A stretch of 64,000 nucleotides of DNA from an uncultured Sphingomonadaceae bacterium (GTDB lineage Bacteria; Pseudomonadota; Alphaproteobacteria; Sphingomonadales; Sphingomonadaceae). The notes under the pieces are model-generated. The model was not told the DNA's origin and did not search any database. It saw only the letters and a list, made by a program, of their open reading frames with translations. The stretch spans positions 310,001 through 374,000 of the forward strand of contig CANMGU010000001.1 of assembly GCA_947497455.1 (NCBI GenBank). The letters are read 5' to 3'. Below are positions 45,211 through 55,782 of this stretch, piece by piece; the first letter of the stretch is position 1, and each line of letters starts with the position of its first letter. Made by a program: the position numbers and the translations under genes.

Positions 45211-46395
45211 ATGAACTATGAATCGAAACTTTCCAGTGAAGACCTTGATGTCGCAACGTTAGATGATAGCGTTGATTCAAGTCGCAAGAACCGGCGTTTG
45301 TTAATCGGTACGATAGTTGTCATAGCGTTGATTATCGCTGTGATGGCATACCAACTCATGTCCGGTGGCGGCGGGGCCGTTGACGGGGCAGAAGACGGTC
45401 AGGCACCAGTGGTCACCGTAATTGTTCCCGGTAAGCAGGATGTTATTCGCACCATAAATGCAACGGGTACATTGGCTGCACGCCGGGAGATCCCGGTCGG
45501 AGTGGTTGGTGAGGGTGGTCGTGTGACCAATGTTTATGTCGATGCTGGAGACTGGGTGAAAGCCGGTCAGATCATGGCGAGTATCGACCGGTCGGTTCAG
45601 AATCAACAGGCCGCGCGATTGGAAGCATCGGTTGCTTCGTCCCGAGCAGATCTCAATCTCGCTCAGGCCAATCTTGATCGCGCCGCTCGGCTGGTTGACC
45701 GGGGATTTATTTCAAAAGCGGATATCGACCGGTTGACAGCGACGCGCGATTCCAGCGCGGCTCAATTGCGCGTGGCCCAGGCACAGCTGGCAGAAACGCG
45801 GGCTCGCAATCGTTTTTTGAACATTGTAGCGCCCAAGGGTGGTCTTGTTCTGGAACGTAGTGTTGAAGTCGGGCAAACCGTTAGCCCGGGCAGTGGCATA
45901 TTGTTTCGGCTCGCCCAAAATGGCGAGATGGAATTGCAGGCGCGGTTGAGTGAAAGCGACCTTGCCAGCGTCTCCGTTGGTGTAAGTACTGAAGTTGTTC
46001 CGGTGGGTACGAGTAAAGTTCTGAATGGCCAAATCTGGCAAGTTTCTCCGATGATTGACGCCCAGTCGAGACAGGGAATCGCCAAGATCGCGCTCAGTTT
46101 CGATGATGCATTGCGCCCTGGTGGTTTTGCGAGTGCCAAGATTCAAAGTGGCTCTTCTCAAGCTGCCGTGCTTCCGGAATCTGCTGTTCATGACGACGAT
46201 AAGGGTAATTATGTCTATATCGTCGATAAGGATAACAAGATTGTTCGTCGGGGCATTGAAACCGCTGGAGTAAGTTCGGCTGGAGTTACGATCGCTTCCG
46301 GGCTTGCCGGGAATGAGCGAGTGGTCATGCGTGCGGGTGGTTTCTTGAACCCTGGTGAAACCGTACGTGCCGTGAACGAGGATAAAGGTGCTTGA
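45211..46395 (+). CDS. RND efflux periplasmic adaptor (MFP)
   Basis: A 394-residue membrane-fusion protein. A cytoplasmic N-terminus (about 30 residues) precedes an uncleaved helix (LLIGTIVVIALIIAVMAYQL). The periplasmic parts are the barrel-sandwich lipoyl halves (IPVGVVGEGGRVTNVYVDAGDWVKAGQ and IVAPKGGLVLERSVEVGQTV), a coiled-coil hairpin between them (about 130-200), a beta-barrel domain and a membrane-proximal domain. It joins the inner-membrane pump encoded 55 bp downstream to an outer-membrane channel not present in the window. A GTG 9 bases upstream is an alternative start. Confidence 0.92.
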   Translation: MNYESKLSSEDLDVATLDDSVDSSRKNRRLLIGTIVVIALIIAVMAYQLMSGGGGAVDGAEDGQAPVVTVIVPGKQDVIRTINATGTLAARREIPVGVVGEGGRVTNVYVDAGDWVKAGQIMASIDRSVQNQQAARLEASVASSRADLNLAQANLDRAARLVDRGFISKADIDRLTATRDSSAAQLRVAQAQLAETRARNRFLNIVAPKGGLVLERSVEVGQTVSPGSGILFRLAQNGEMELQARLSESDLASVSVGVSTEVVPVGTSKVLNGQIWQVSPMIDAQSRQGIAKIALSFDDALRPGGFASAKIQSGSSQAAVLPESAVHDDDKGNYVYIVDKDNKIVRRGIETAGVSSAGVTIASGLAGNERVVMRAGGFLNPGETVRAVNEDKGA

Positions 46396-46450
46396 TCCAT
46401 GCTGTTGAGATCTTCGCTAAGCATGAACCGGAACCACGGATTATAATATT

Positions 46451-49400
46451 ATGAATTTTCGCAATATCTCTGCCTGGTCGATCCGTAATCCGGTGATTCC
46501 TATTGTCATTTTTGTGGGCATGATGCTCGCCGGCCTGGTCAGCTTCCAGTTGATCGATGTCCAGAATGACCCCGATATCGAGTTCCCGGTCGTGATTGTT
46601 TCAATCTCGCAGCCCGGTGCAGCGCCGACAGAAATTGAAACCCAGATAACCCAGCGGGTTGAGGCGGCTGTGCAGGGGTTGGACGGTGTTGATAGTATCA
46701 GTTCGACTACGCGTGAAGGACGCAGTCAGACCGTCATCCAGTTTGATATTGGTGAGAGTATTGATCAGGCGGTCAATGACGTCAAAAACGCAGTTGATCA
46801 GGAGCGGGGCAATTTGCCGGATGGCATTCTTGAACCGTTGATAACCAAAGAGTCCACTTCTGGTAATCCTATCGCATATTTTGCGGTGGGTGCCGAAGAT
46901 ATGACGATGGAGCAGCTGAGCTGGTTTGTTGACGACACCGTTGCCAAAACCCTTTTGACGATTAACGGCATTGGAACGGTCGAACGCGGCGGCGGCGTTG
47001 ATCGTGAAATTCGCGTTGTCCTGATCCCGGAACGGATACAAGCACTTGGTGTCACCGCTGCGCAAATCAACAGCGCATTGCGCCAATTGAATCTCAACGC
47101 AGCGGGCGGTCAGACTGAAATAGCCGGATCGCGTCAATCGGTCCGTGTTCTTGGTAATGCGAAAACAGCATTTGATTTGTCTCAAACCCAGATCGCCACT
47201 GGTGATGGTCGATCCGTTAAACTCTCTGACATCGCCAATGTTTCCGACAGTTTTAGTGAGCTAAGCCGTATTGCGCGCGTAAAGGGTAAGCAGGTTGTCA
47301 CATTCAGCTTGTCACGTGCAAAGGGCGCTTCTGACGTCACCGTCTATGACGATGCGGTCAAAAAAATGGAGCAGATTTCTGAGGAAAATCCTGGTGTCAG
47401 TTTTACCCAGCTGTTCACCAGTGTAGGATTTACCAAGGCGCAATATAGAAGCTCGATGGCAGCGATGATTGAGGGCGCGGTGCTCGCCATCATTGTTGTA
47501 TTTCTATTCCTGCGTGACTGGCGTGCAACTTTCATTTCGGCAATTGCCATTCCGCTTTCTGCGATCCCGACATTTTGGTTCCTGGATATGATCGGCTTTA
47601 GTCTGAACCAGATGAGCTTGATGGCATTGGGCCTGGTGGCCGGCGTTTTGGTTGATGACGCGATTGTGGAGATTGAGAATATCGTCCGCCATATGCGAAT
47701 GGGTAAATCCGCCTATCAGGCATCTATTGACGCAGCCGACGAGATTGGATTGGCCGTTGTGGCGACGACATTCTCGATTGTAGCAGTGTTTCTGCCGGTT
47801 GCGCTGATGCCCGGTATCGCAGGCCAGTATTTCAAGGTTTTCGGTTTCACCGTTGTGATTGCGGTGCTGATGAGTTTGGCTGTCGCACGAATGATCACGC
47901 CAATGATCGCGGCCTATTTCCTGAAAGCGAAAGGTGAGGCGGATCACGCCAGCGGACCGTGGATTGGGCAATATGTGGACATATTGACCTGGACATTGGG
48001 CCGGGGGCGGTCAGAAGAAATCAAAGCACGTGGTGGTATATTCAACCGGATATATGCGAAGTTTTTCGATCATCGCATTATTATCATGGGGTTAGGTGTG
48101 CTGACATTCGTGGTGACCATCGTGATGTTCATTATCATCCCTAAAGAATTCTTTCCCACCGGAAACGAGGATTTCAGTCGGATCAATATTGAAATGGTGC
48201 CGGGGACAACACTCGAACAAACCGCCAGTGTATCTGCTAAGGTGGCTGAAATTATTGACGCACAGCCAGAGACCCAAACAGCGCTTGAAAGTATCCGGGA
48301 AGGCAACGGGCGGATATTCATTACCTTGAAGGCTGAACGAGAGCGCAAGAGTTCTGAATATGAAGAACAGCTAACACCGCAGCTTCAGGCCATTCCTGAT
48401 GCGCGGGTGTCCTTCCTCAACAATAATGGCCCTGGCGGCGGTGGTACAGGTCGGGACTTTTCGATCATGCTATCAGGCTCTGATCCGGCATTGTTGGAAC
48501 GGACCGCCGCGATTTTGGTAGAACAGATGAAAGGCCTGAAATCAGTAGTGGGACCGCGTGTTAACGCCGACCTGCAGAGGCCGGAGATACTAATCACGCC
48601 GCGTTCTGACTTGGCTTCACAACTGGGTGTATCAACATCGGCTCTCAGTCAGACCATTCGTATTGCGACTTTGGGTGAGATTGATCAGAATAGTGCAAAA
48701 TTCTCTCTCTCGGATAGGCAAGTTCCAATTCGGGTTGTGCTACCGCGGAAATCGCGCAGAGACTTTTCGACCATAGAAAACTTGCCAGTGCCGATCGCCG
48801 GTGGCGGATCAGTTCCGCTAAGCCGGGTTGCCGACATCAGCTTTGGTTCCGGGCCAACGACCATTCAGCGTTATAAGCAGAAACGGCGTATTTTTGTCGG
48901 TGCTGACCTTGCGCCGGGCGTTGTGAAGGGGACAGCGCAAGCTCAAATTGACAAACTTCCAATCATGCAGGATTTGCCTACCGGTGTGTCCAACGCGCCC
49001 TTTGGTGCTGATGAGTGGCAACAGGAAATGCAAACCAATTTCGGTATTGCGTTGATGGCGGGGACGTTGCTGGTCTTTGCTGTCCTCGTGCTGCTCTATG
49101 GCCGCGTCATGTCGCCGCTGGTCAATATGGGATCATTGCTTTTGGCGCCATTGGGTGGTCTGATTGCATTGGTTATGGTTGGGCAGGCATTGTCTCTCCC
49201 CGTATTCATTGGCATTTTGTTGCTATTTGGCATTGTCGCCAAAAACTCGATTCTTCTTATCGACTTTGCACTCGAGCAGATGGAACTGGGCATGCGGAAA
49301 CGCGAAGCCATCATTGAAGCGGGCCGAAAACGGGCTCAACCTATTGTGATGACGACCGTGGCAATGACTGCTGGTATGATCCCGACCGCAATCTCATTGT

Positions 49401-49615
49401 CCGGTGATTCCTCATGGCGGGCACCAATGGGAACAGTTGTGATTGGCGGGCTGATATTATCGACCGTCCTGACATTGTTGATCGTGCCAGCGGGCTTCAG
49501 CTTAGCGAGCGGCATTGAAAAACGGCTTGGTCGACTATTCCGTCGACATCTGCTGGTGGACGATGGTGAGGGGCCAGAGAAATCCTCTGAGGCAGAGGTT
49601 CAGCCAGCCGAGTGA
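46451..49615 (+). CDS. RND-family efflux pump (HAE1/AcrB type)
   Basis: A 1054-residue inner-membrane proton antiporter. The 12-helix layout shows TM1 at 16-36 ([20 protein letters not shown]), two large periplasmic domains (about 40-335 and 555-870) and the TM4 motif [18 protein letters not shown] with the two proton-relay Asp residues. [20 protein letters not shown] follows. [18 protein letters not shown] in TM10 supports an HAE1-type drug or lipid pump rather than a CusA-type metal pump (no metal ligand cluster evident). Substrates are unknown. The next gene starts inside its stop. Confidence 0.94.
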   Translation: MNFRNISAWSIRNPVIPIVIFVGMMLAGLVSFQLIDVQNDPDIEFPVVIVSISQPGAAPTEIETQITQRVEAAVQGLDGVDSISSTTREGRSQTVIQFDIGESIDQAVNDVKNAVDQERGNLPDGILEPLITKESTSGNPIAYFAVGAEDMTMEQLSWFVDDTVAKTLLTINGIGTVERGGGVDREIRVVLIPERIQALGVTAAQINSALRQLNLNAAGGQTEIAGSRQSVRVLGNAKTAFDLSQTQIATGDGRSVKLSDIANVSDSFSELSRIARVKGKQVVTFSLSRAKGASDVTVYDDAVKKMEQISEENPGVSFTQLFTSVGFTKAQYRSSMAAMIEGAVLAIIVVFLFLRDWRATFISAIAIPLSAIPTFWFLDMIGFSLNQMSLMALGLVAGVLVDDAIVEIENIVRHMRMGKSAYQASIDAADEIGLAVVATTFSIVAVFLPVALMPGIAGQYFKVFGFTVVIAVLMSLAVARMITPMIAAYFLKAKGEADHASGPWIGQYVDILTWTLGRGRSEEIKARGGIFNRIYAKFFDHRIIIMGLGVLTFVVTIVMFIIIPKEFFPTGNEDFSRINIEMVPGTTLEQTASVSAKVAEIIDAQPETQTALESIREGNGRIFITLKAERERKSSEYEEQLTPQLQAIPDARVSFLNNNGPGGGGTGRDFSIMLSGSDPALLERTAAILVEQMKGLKSVVGPRVNADLQRPEILITPRSDLASQLGVSTSALSQTIRIATLGEIDQNSAKFSLSDRQVPIRVVLPRKSRRDFSTIENLPVPIAGGGSVPLSRVADISFGSGPTTIQRYKQKRRIFVGADLAPGVVKGTAQAQIDKLPIMQDLPTGVSNAPFGADEWQQEMQTNFGIALMAGTLLVFAVLVLLYGRVMSPLVNMGSLLLAPLGGLIALVMVGQALSLPVFIGILLLFGIVAKNSILLIDFALEQMELGMRKREAIIEAGRKRAQPIVMTTVAMTAGMIPTAISLSGDSSWRAPMGTVVIGGLILSTVLTLLIVPAGFSLASGIEKRLGRLFRRHLLVDDGEGPEKSSEAEVQPAE

Positions 49616-50916
49616 AGCCGCTTTCTTCTACATTGGCGCCGACGTCCAACAGTGCCCCTAGCAATGGTTCATCCGGTATCAGTCGGGATTTGAACAATGC
49701 GGGCCGTGATATGAAGATTATCGCGACCGGAATGCTGGTCGTGATGGCGGTGATCTATTTTACAGCCAAATCCTACGAAGAGGTCCACCCGGTCCTTGGT
49801 TTTGTCCGTGCCTTTGCCGAGGCGGCAATGGTGGGCGGATTGGCCGACTGGTTTGCGGTCACTGCGCTGTTTCGTCATCCGATGGGATTACCTATTCCGC
49901 ATACCGCGATTATCCCCAGAAACAAGGACCGGATCGGCGATACGCTGGCCAACTTCCTCAAAAATAACTTCCTGCTTTCGCGGATCGTCGCGCAACGGAT
50001 GCATGGTATCGACCTTGCTGGCGGTGTCGGAAAGTTTCTGAAATCTCCAAGCGGCGGAGAAGGGCGGTTGCGTATGGGCGCGTCGCGATTGATCGGAGAT
50101 ATTATCGGTTCTCTTGATCAAGACCGGCTTGGCAGCATGTTCAAAGGGGCCGTGAAGACACAGGCCAGAGAACTCGATTTAGCCACCCCAATGGGTCAGA
50201 TTCTTGAGGCCGTCATGGCTGAGAACCGCCATGGACCGCTAATCGATTCAACGATCAAGTGGGCATACCGGACGCTGGACACCAATGAATATGTCATTCG
50301 TGCCATTGTCCATGATCGTGCCAACACAGTAATGCGCTGGACCGGACTGGATGACCGGTTGGCCAATGAAGTGGTGGACGGACTGTACAAGCTGCTCGCT
50401 GACATGGCGTCCGATCCCGATCATCCGGTGCGCGCCAAAACTGCGGAAAGCATTGCGCAGCTGGCGCAAGAGCTGAAAAGTGATCCCGAATTGCGGCAGC
50501 GGGTGAACGAATGGAAGTTGGAGATGATCGAGAATCCGGCCATAGCGAGCTGGATTGACGGTATTTGGGAATCCGGCCGTGAAGCGCTGCTCAAGGCCTC
50601 CCGAGATCCGGAAGCAGCCATGGCGGGCCATTTCGGAGACGCCCTCATGCAATTGGGTAGCAGCCTACAAAAAGACCCGCTGCTTAACCGGCAGCTTAAC
50701 CGCTTTGCTCGTCGTGCGGTGGCTGGTGTTGTCGCAAGCTATGGCGACAATATCGTCAAGCTGGTATCCGAAACCATTCGTGGATGGGATGCGCAGACCA
50801 TTACTGATCGCGTGGAAAATGCGGTTGGGCGGGATCTCCAATATATCCGCGTTAATGGAACCTTGGTGGGCGGTTTGGTCGGTGTTTCGCTCCACACACT
50901 AGGCTACTGGATCTAG
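49612..50916 (+). CDS. DUF445 family membrane protein
   Basis: A 434-residue protein of the DUF445/YjiN family. A helix near residues 35-55 (MKIIATGMLVVMAVIYFTA) is followed by FAEAAMVGGLADWFAVTALFRHPMGLPIPHTAIIPRNKDRIG, the family signature, and a long helical region ending with LVGGLVGVSLHTLGYWI, a second membrane segment. GTG at 49612 overlaps the pump stop (GTGA), so translation is coupled; the next in-frame start is much further in. Function is unknown, and coupling to an RND pump is unusual. Its stop is 1 bp from that of the convergent gdhB-type gene. Confidence 0.9.
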   Translation: MKPLSSTLAPTSNSAPSNGSSGISRDLNNAGRDMKIIATGMLVVMAVIYFTAKSYEEVHPVLGFVRAFAEAAMVGGLADWFAVTALFRHPMGLPIPHTAIIPRNKDRIGDTLANFLKNNFLLSRIVAQRMHGIDLAGGVGKFLKSPSGGEGRLRMGASRLIGDIIGSLDQDRLGSMFKGAVKTQARELDLATPMGQILEAVMAENRHGPLIDSTIKWAYRTLDTNEYVIRAIVHDRANTVMRWTGLDDRLANEVVDGLYKLLADMASDPDHPVRAKTAESIAQLAQELKSDPELRQRVNEWKLEMIENPAIASWIDGIWESGREALLKASRDPEAAMAGHFGDALMQLGSSLQKDPLLNRQLNRFARRAVAGVVASYGDNIVKLVSETIRGWDAQTITDRVENAVGRDLQYIRVNGTLVGGLVGVSLHTLGYWI

Positions 50917-50917
50917 C

Positions 50918-53900
50918 CTAGCGGGTTAGCAATATCCTGGCCTGACCTGCGATCTGAGCGAGCATCGCAATGGATGGCCGTGACGACAATTGGGCACGAT
51001 CAACAATATCTCGGAATTGCGCGACTCGTTCAGTATTTTTGTCAGCCCAGCTTTCGAGAAACTGATCCATATCCTTGCTGCGTGCCCGTCTGAGGAAGTC
51101 GAGCCGCATTTGCTGGAAATCGCGTGCCAGACCGGCGACCAGCAAACGATCCCACGGGTCGGAAGGATTGATTCGTGTCGCCGTCATCTGTGCCCAGTCC
51201 AACCCCAGAAGGCTGCCAAGCTTGGTAAAGGCAGCAGCGACCTCGACCGCATCAATTTCGCGAATTTTCGCTAGAAATGCGATCCCGGCTGCGCCGTCGT
51301 TCTTGTAGATATTGGCCATCTTCTGGGCGATTTCGCTGGTAGCTCCGGCTTCGATCAACAGTCCAGTCTGCTTGGCGGCCTCAGCCTGCCCCTCGGCAGT
51401 GATCAGGCTATCAACTTTTTCGTCCAGCGCCCTGATACCAGGAGCCAGCATTTCCACTGCATCGTCAACCGCTCCATTGGCAAGACCGATACGCATCAGA
51501 TCTGCCATATGGGACCTGAGGACATAAGCGAACCGATCAAATAGCAGCAGGCGGATGTCTTCACCGATCTTCGCCTCTTCGAGAGAGATCCACAGCTTGT
51601 CAGCCTGGAACAGGCGCTCGACCATGACAAAGGCTGCCGCAACTTCACCCAGAGAACAGCCTTCCTCTTCAGCAAGTTCAAACGGGTCGATTAGGCCAAG
51701 CCGGTTGATCATCCGGTTGGCAACTTTAGTTGCAATAATTTCCTTGCGCAGCTGGTGGTTCAGAATCGCCGATTCATGCTTGCTTTGCATCCCGCCAGGA
51801 AAGGCGTCGATAAGCTCGCTATCCATGCCAGGGTCCGCGCTCAAATTGCTATTCTCGATCGCGTCCTGCAGCGCGAGCTTTGCCGTCGATATCAAGACCG
51901 CTAGTTCGGGGCGGAACAATCCACGATTGTCCTGCGCTCGGCGCATAAGGTCCTCGTTGGAAGCCAAGCCTTCAACCGCTCGGTCCAATTGGCCCTTGCC
52001 CTCGAAATGCTCGATCAGGCGAACACAGGATGGCAGCGTTTTTTTGCCGCCCATTTCAGCGATTGAAAGGCCAAGCGCTTGTAGCCGGTTATCCTCGAGC
52101 ACCAGCTCCCCGACGGCATCGGTCATTTTCTCAAGAAGCGTATTGCGTGCGGCCGATTTTATCTTTCCGCTAGCCATCGACGCATTGAGGGCAATTTTGA
52201 TGTTCACTTCATTGTCCGAACAGTCGACGCCAGCGCTATTGTCAATGAAGTCCGTATTGATCCGGCCTCCGCGTTCGGCAAATGCTATGCGCCCGGCCTG
52301 GGTTATCCCCAGATTGGCACCTTCGCCAATGACCTTTACCCGTAACTGATTGGCATCAATGCGAATGCTGTCATTGGACGGGTCACCCACTTCGATGTGG
52401 TTCTCACCTGATGCCTTGATGTAAGTGCCGATGCCGCCAAACCATAGCAGATCGGTATTGCTGGCCAGAATCGCAGAGATCAGTCTGGACGGTGTGACTT
52501 CTTTTTCACCTTCCAAACCGACAAGAGTTGCAATGGTCTTGTTGATATTGAGCTTCTTGGAATGGCGCGAAAAAACCGCTCCACCTTTTGATATCAGGCC
52601 TTTGTCATAGTCATCCCAGCTTGAACGCGGCAAGTCGAAGAGTCGCTTGCGTTCTTTCCAGCTCTTCGCCGGATCGGGGTCTGGGTCGATAAAAATATGA
52701 CGGTGATCGAAGGCTGCAACAACGCGCAGCGTCTTGGACAAAAGCATACCGTTGCCAAAGACATCGCCCGACATGTCTCCAACGCCAATAACAGAAACCG
52801 GTTCTTTTTGGACGTCTACGCCCATTTCGGCAAAGTGCCGCTGGACCGAGACCCAAGCACCGCGCGCGGTTATTCCCATTGCCTTATGGTCATATCCATT
52901 GCTGCCGCCGCTGGCGAATGCATCCCCCAGCCAGAACCCATTCTCGGTGGCGATCGCATTCGCAATATCCGAAAAACTGGCGGTGCCTTTGTCTGCTGCA
53001 ACGACAAAATAGGGATCATCGTCGTCAAGCCGCACGACATTCTCTGGCGGCACGACGGCACCATTTTCTATATTATCTGTGATCGACAACAGCGCCCGAA
53101 TGAATATTTTATAGGATGCAACGCCCTCTGCCATAAACGCATCACGGTCATCACCCGTTGGCAGATGTTTGGCGTAGAAGCCACCTTTTGCACCGGTTGG
53201 AACAATCACCGCGTTTTTTACACGCTGCGCTTTCATGAGCCCCAATATCTCGGTCCGGAAATCATCACGCCGGTCGGACCAGCGCAGCCCACCGCGCGCG
53301 ACCGGTCCCGCGCGCAAATGAATGCCTTCGACGCGCGGACTATAGACAAATATCTCGCGCCACGGCACGGGAGCGGGAAGATCGGGTATTTTTGCGCTTT
53401 CTATCTTGAACGCTAAGGCTCCGCCCGTCTTCGCGCTAAAGGCATTGGTACGCAAAATAGAATTGATGACCGATTGGACGAGGCGTAAAATCCGGTCGTC
53501 GTCAATTCCATCGACTTTAGCGAGACCGGATCCAATTGCTTTTCTCGCATTCGCAATAGCATTTTTACGGTCACCACTGAAATTCGGGTCGTGCAATGCT
53601 TCGAACAGTCGGATCATAGCGCGCGTAACATCAGTAGCCTCAGCCAAGGCCTCAACCACGGTAATCAGGCCATAGCTCAGGCCGGTCTGCCGCAGATAGC
53701 GGAACCATGCTCTGATCCAAACTGTCGCTTGGGCACTGATTCCAGCCGTGGTGATCAACTGATTAAAGCTATCATTTTCCGCTGCGCCTTCCAGCACTTC
53801 GGTTATCGCATCCTGTATTTCGGCGGCGCGTGCCACTAGATCATCGCGGGCTTCGGGATTGCGCAGAGCCAGCTGGAAGTCATGAATATAACCAAGTCCG

Positions 53901-55600
53901 CCATCGTCGAGCGGTGTTGGCATTTCTTCAAGAACAGAAAAGCCGAAATTCTCCAGCGTTGGAACCGCATCTGAGAGAGGCAATACGCCGCCAAGATGAT
54001 ATATTTTCAGCCGCAGCATATTGTCATCATCGCTGTCGAGCTGGTACAGCCGGGTCGATTTCTGACCGCCGCGCTCCAGCTGGAAGAGACGCATGATGTC
54101 ACGGGCTGCTTCTTCCGCACCATAGGTTGCTTGGTAGGTGCCGGGGAAACAGTCGGCATAACGCTGCGCCAAAACTGCTGCTCGATTGTCGGGGACAAAC
54201 TCACTGAGATGGCTCTCGACTTCGGGTCGCCAGCCACGGATCATATTCTCGAGTTGATGATCAAGCGCATCCGGGTCTGGAATCTTGCTGTTCACGCCCA
54301 TATCGAGAATGTAGCGCAACGAAGAAATTCCGCCTTCACCCAATGTGTTGGACCAACTCAATATCTTGGCACCAGTGGCCTCGGTCAACAATGCCTGAAT
54401 ATTCTCTCGCCGAGCAGTCGACAATTGTTCGCGGGGCAGCCAAATAAAAGCGAGCAGATGGCGGTTTAGCGGTGACATCACACTGTGCAATTTGGGCCTC
54501 GGCCGGTCAATCAGCGACATCGAGATCAATGCTAGTTTTTCGAGATACTCTTGCTGAAATGTGATGAGAAGATCGTGGGGCAGGGCGGTTAGCGCATGGG
54601 TGAGCGACTTGCCCGCATGCCCGGAAGGCGAAAATTCGAATTTGTCAAATAAGCGGGTCATTTGTGTGCGCAGAAATGGCACCTTCTCGGGTGGTGCCGC
54701 CAGGGCAGCACTTGTCCATAAACCAGCCGTCAGAGAGAGGCCAACTATCGCATTGTCCTTGCGTACCGGAACGATGATCAAATCCATCAGGACGTGCCGA
54801 TGAACGGTAGAGACCTGGTTGGATTTGATGATCAACGGCGCTTGGCCACCTTTCTTGAACCAGGCAAAGGCTCGCTTCTGGCTTTCTCTGGAAAGCGTTG
54901 GTTTGTCGCGCATTCTGGATATGCCCAGTTTTTTTGTGCGCTCGCCTTTCTTGTTGATCGTTTCATGGCCCAATAGGGTGAAATTGCGGTCCAGGAACCA
55001 GTGCAATAAAGCGGTGCCTTCACCTTCTGGCATACTGTCCGCATCTTCGCGAAGGGATAGCTGCAGTTTGAGCCAGTCACTGACCGCAGCGGCAACGTCC
55101 CGCAGGTTTTCATAAAGGGATTTTTCCAACGCGCGCCGCAACCGGGCATCGGCGCGCTCCAGTTCGATGTAAATTATCGATTCTCGTTTTTCTCCGCTCT
55201 CCGGATCATCGTAAATCGCCTTGAGCTTTCCCTTGGCATCACGTTTTACACCGACAATGGGATGGATCAGTCGCTCGATATTCAAACCGAAGCCTGCGAT
55301 AGTAGCGCAAACAGAGTCGACCAGGAAAGGCATGTCATCGTTGATAATAGCAAGACGCAGATGCCTTCTGCCGTTTGCACTGATTACACTTTCAAGATGG
55401 AGCGCTGTCTCGGCGCTGTTCCGATGCAACCCGGTATTCAGGGCAAACTTAACCGCCTCTTTGCAAGCTTTGTCATCAAAACCGATATTCTCGCCCGGCA
55501 GTGCGCTTTCCAGAAAAGCTGTGACCAGCCTTTTCTCCAGTTTTTTATCGGCCGTTGAGGTGGTCGTCTTTGTTGCCTTGGTGTCGCGGCTACCAGTCAT
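50918..55600 (-). CDS. gdhB: NAD-specific glutamate dehydrogenase, large (GDH-180) type
   Basis: A 1560-residue NAD-dependent glutamate dehydrogenase of the large bacterial type, releasing ammonium and 2-oxoglutarate from glutamate. The N-terminal 600 residues hold ACT-like domains. The catalytic core (about 700-1200) has AGPVARGGLRWSDRRDDFRTE, QRVKNAVIVPTGAKGGFYAK with the catalytic Lys, VVAADKGTASFSDIANAIA, and GVGDMSGDVFGNGMLLS for NAD. The helical C-terminus (about 1200-1560) is typical. ATG 55600 has GGGGGAA 2 bases away plus the MTGSRDTKATK start; the frame runs 33 codons further upstream. Its length is normal for the family. Confidence 0.95.
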   Translation of the reverse strand: MTGSRDTKATKTTTSTADKKLEKRLVTAFLESALPGENIGFDDKACKEAVKFALNTGLHRNSAETALHLESVISANGRRHLRLAIINDDMPFLVDSVCATIAGFGLNIERLIHPIVGVKRDAKGKLKAIYDDPESGEKRESIIYIELERADARLRRALEKSLYENLRDVAAAVSDWLKLQLSLREDADSMPEGEGTALLHWFLDRNFTLLGHETINKKGERTKKLGISRMRDKPTLSRESQKRAFAWFKKGGQAPLIIKSNQVSTVHRHVLMDLIIVPVRKDNAIVGLSLTAGLWTSAALAAPPEKVPFLRTQMTRLFDKFEFSPSGHAGKSLTHALTALPHDLLITFQQEYLEKLALISMSLIDRPRPKLHSVMSPLNRHLLAFIWLPREQLSTARRENIQALLTEATGAKILSWSNTLGEGGISSLRYILDMGVNSKIPDPDALDHQLENMIRGWRPEVESHLSEFVPDNRAAVLAQRYADCFPGTYQATYGAEEAARDIMRLFQLERGGQKSTRLYQLDSDDDNMLRLKIYHLGGVLPLSDAVPTLENFGFSVLEEMPTPLDDGGLGYIHDFQLALRNPEARDDLVARAAEIQDAITEVLEGAAENDSFNQLITTAGISAQATVWIRAWFRYLRQTGLSYGLITVVEALAEATDVTRAMIRLFEALHDPNFSGDRKNAIANARKAIGSGLAKVDGIDDDRILRLVQSVINSILRTNAFSAKTGGALAFKIESAKIPDLPAPVPWREIFVYSPRVEGIHLRAGPVARGGLRWSDRRDDFRTEILGLMKAQRVKNAVIVPTGAKGGFYAKHLPTGDDRDAFMAEGVASYKIFIRALLSITDNIENGAVVPPENVVRLDDDDPYFVVAADKGTASFSDIANAIATENGFWLGDAFASGGSNGYDHKAMGITARGAWVSVQRHFAEMGVDVQKEPVSVIGVGDMSGDVFGNGMLLSKTLRVVAAFDHRHIFIDPDPDPAKSWKERKRLFDLPRSSWDDYDKGLISKGGAVFSRHSKKLNINKTIATLVGLEGEKEVTPSRLISAILASNTDLLWFGGIGTYIKASGENHIEVGDPSNDSIRIDANQLRVKVIGEGANLGITQAGRIAFAERGGRINTDFIDNSAGVDCSDNEVNIKIALNASMASGKIKSAARNTLLEKMTDAVGELVLEDNRLQALGLSIAEMGGKKTLPSCVRLIEHFEGKGQLDRAVEGLASNEDLMRRAQDNRGLFRPELAVLISTAKLALQDAIENSNLSADPGMDSELIDAFPGGMQSKHESAILNHQLRKEIIATKVANRMINRLGLIDPFELAEEEGCSLGEVAAAFVMVERLFQADKLWISLEEAKIGEDIRLLLFDRFAYVLRSHMADLMRIGLANGAVDDAVEMLAPGIRALDEKVDSLITAEGQAEAAKQTGLLIEAGATSEIAQKMANIYKNDGAAGIAFLAKIREIDAVEVAAAFTKLGSLLGLDWAQMTATRINPSDPWDRLLVAGLARDFQQMRLDFLRRARSKDMDQFLESWADKNTERVAQFRDIVDRAQLSSRPSIAMLAQIAGQARILLTR

Positions 55601-55782
55601 GGTTCCCCCAAAAGTATCAGTCCGGATAAGACTCTTCAGGGTTATGCGCGCAATATGAGTAAGGCTCAAGAGCGTTCCACGCCTATTCCGATTGGGCAAG
55701 ACGAATTACGATGTGGGCGTGATATAATAGTTACATCTGCAACTAGATATATGAAAGCCGAACAAACTGCCAGGAAGTGACT

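Noticed and set aside
51555..52349. 264-codon plus-strand frame
   Set aside because: A Ser/Arg-rich shadow antisense to the well-supported glutamate dehydrogenase gene.
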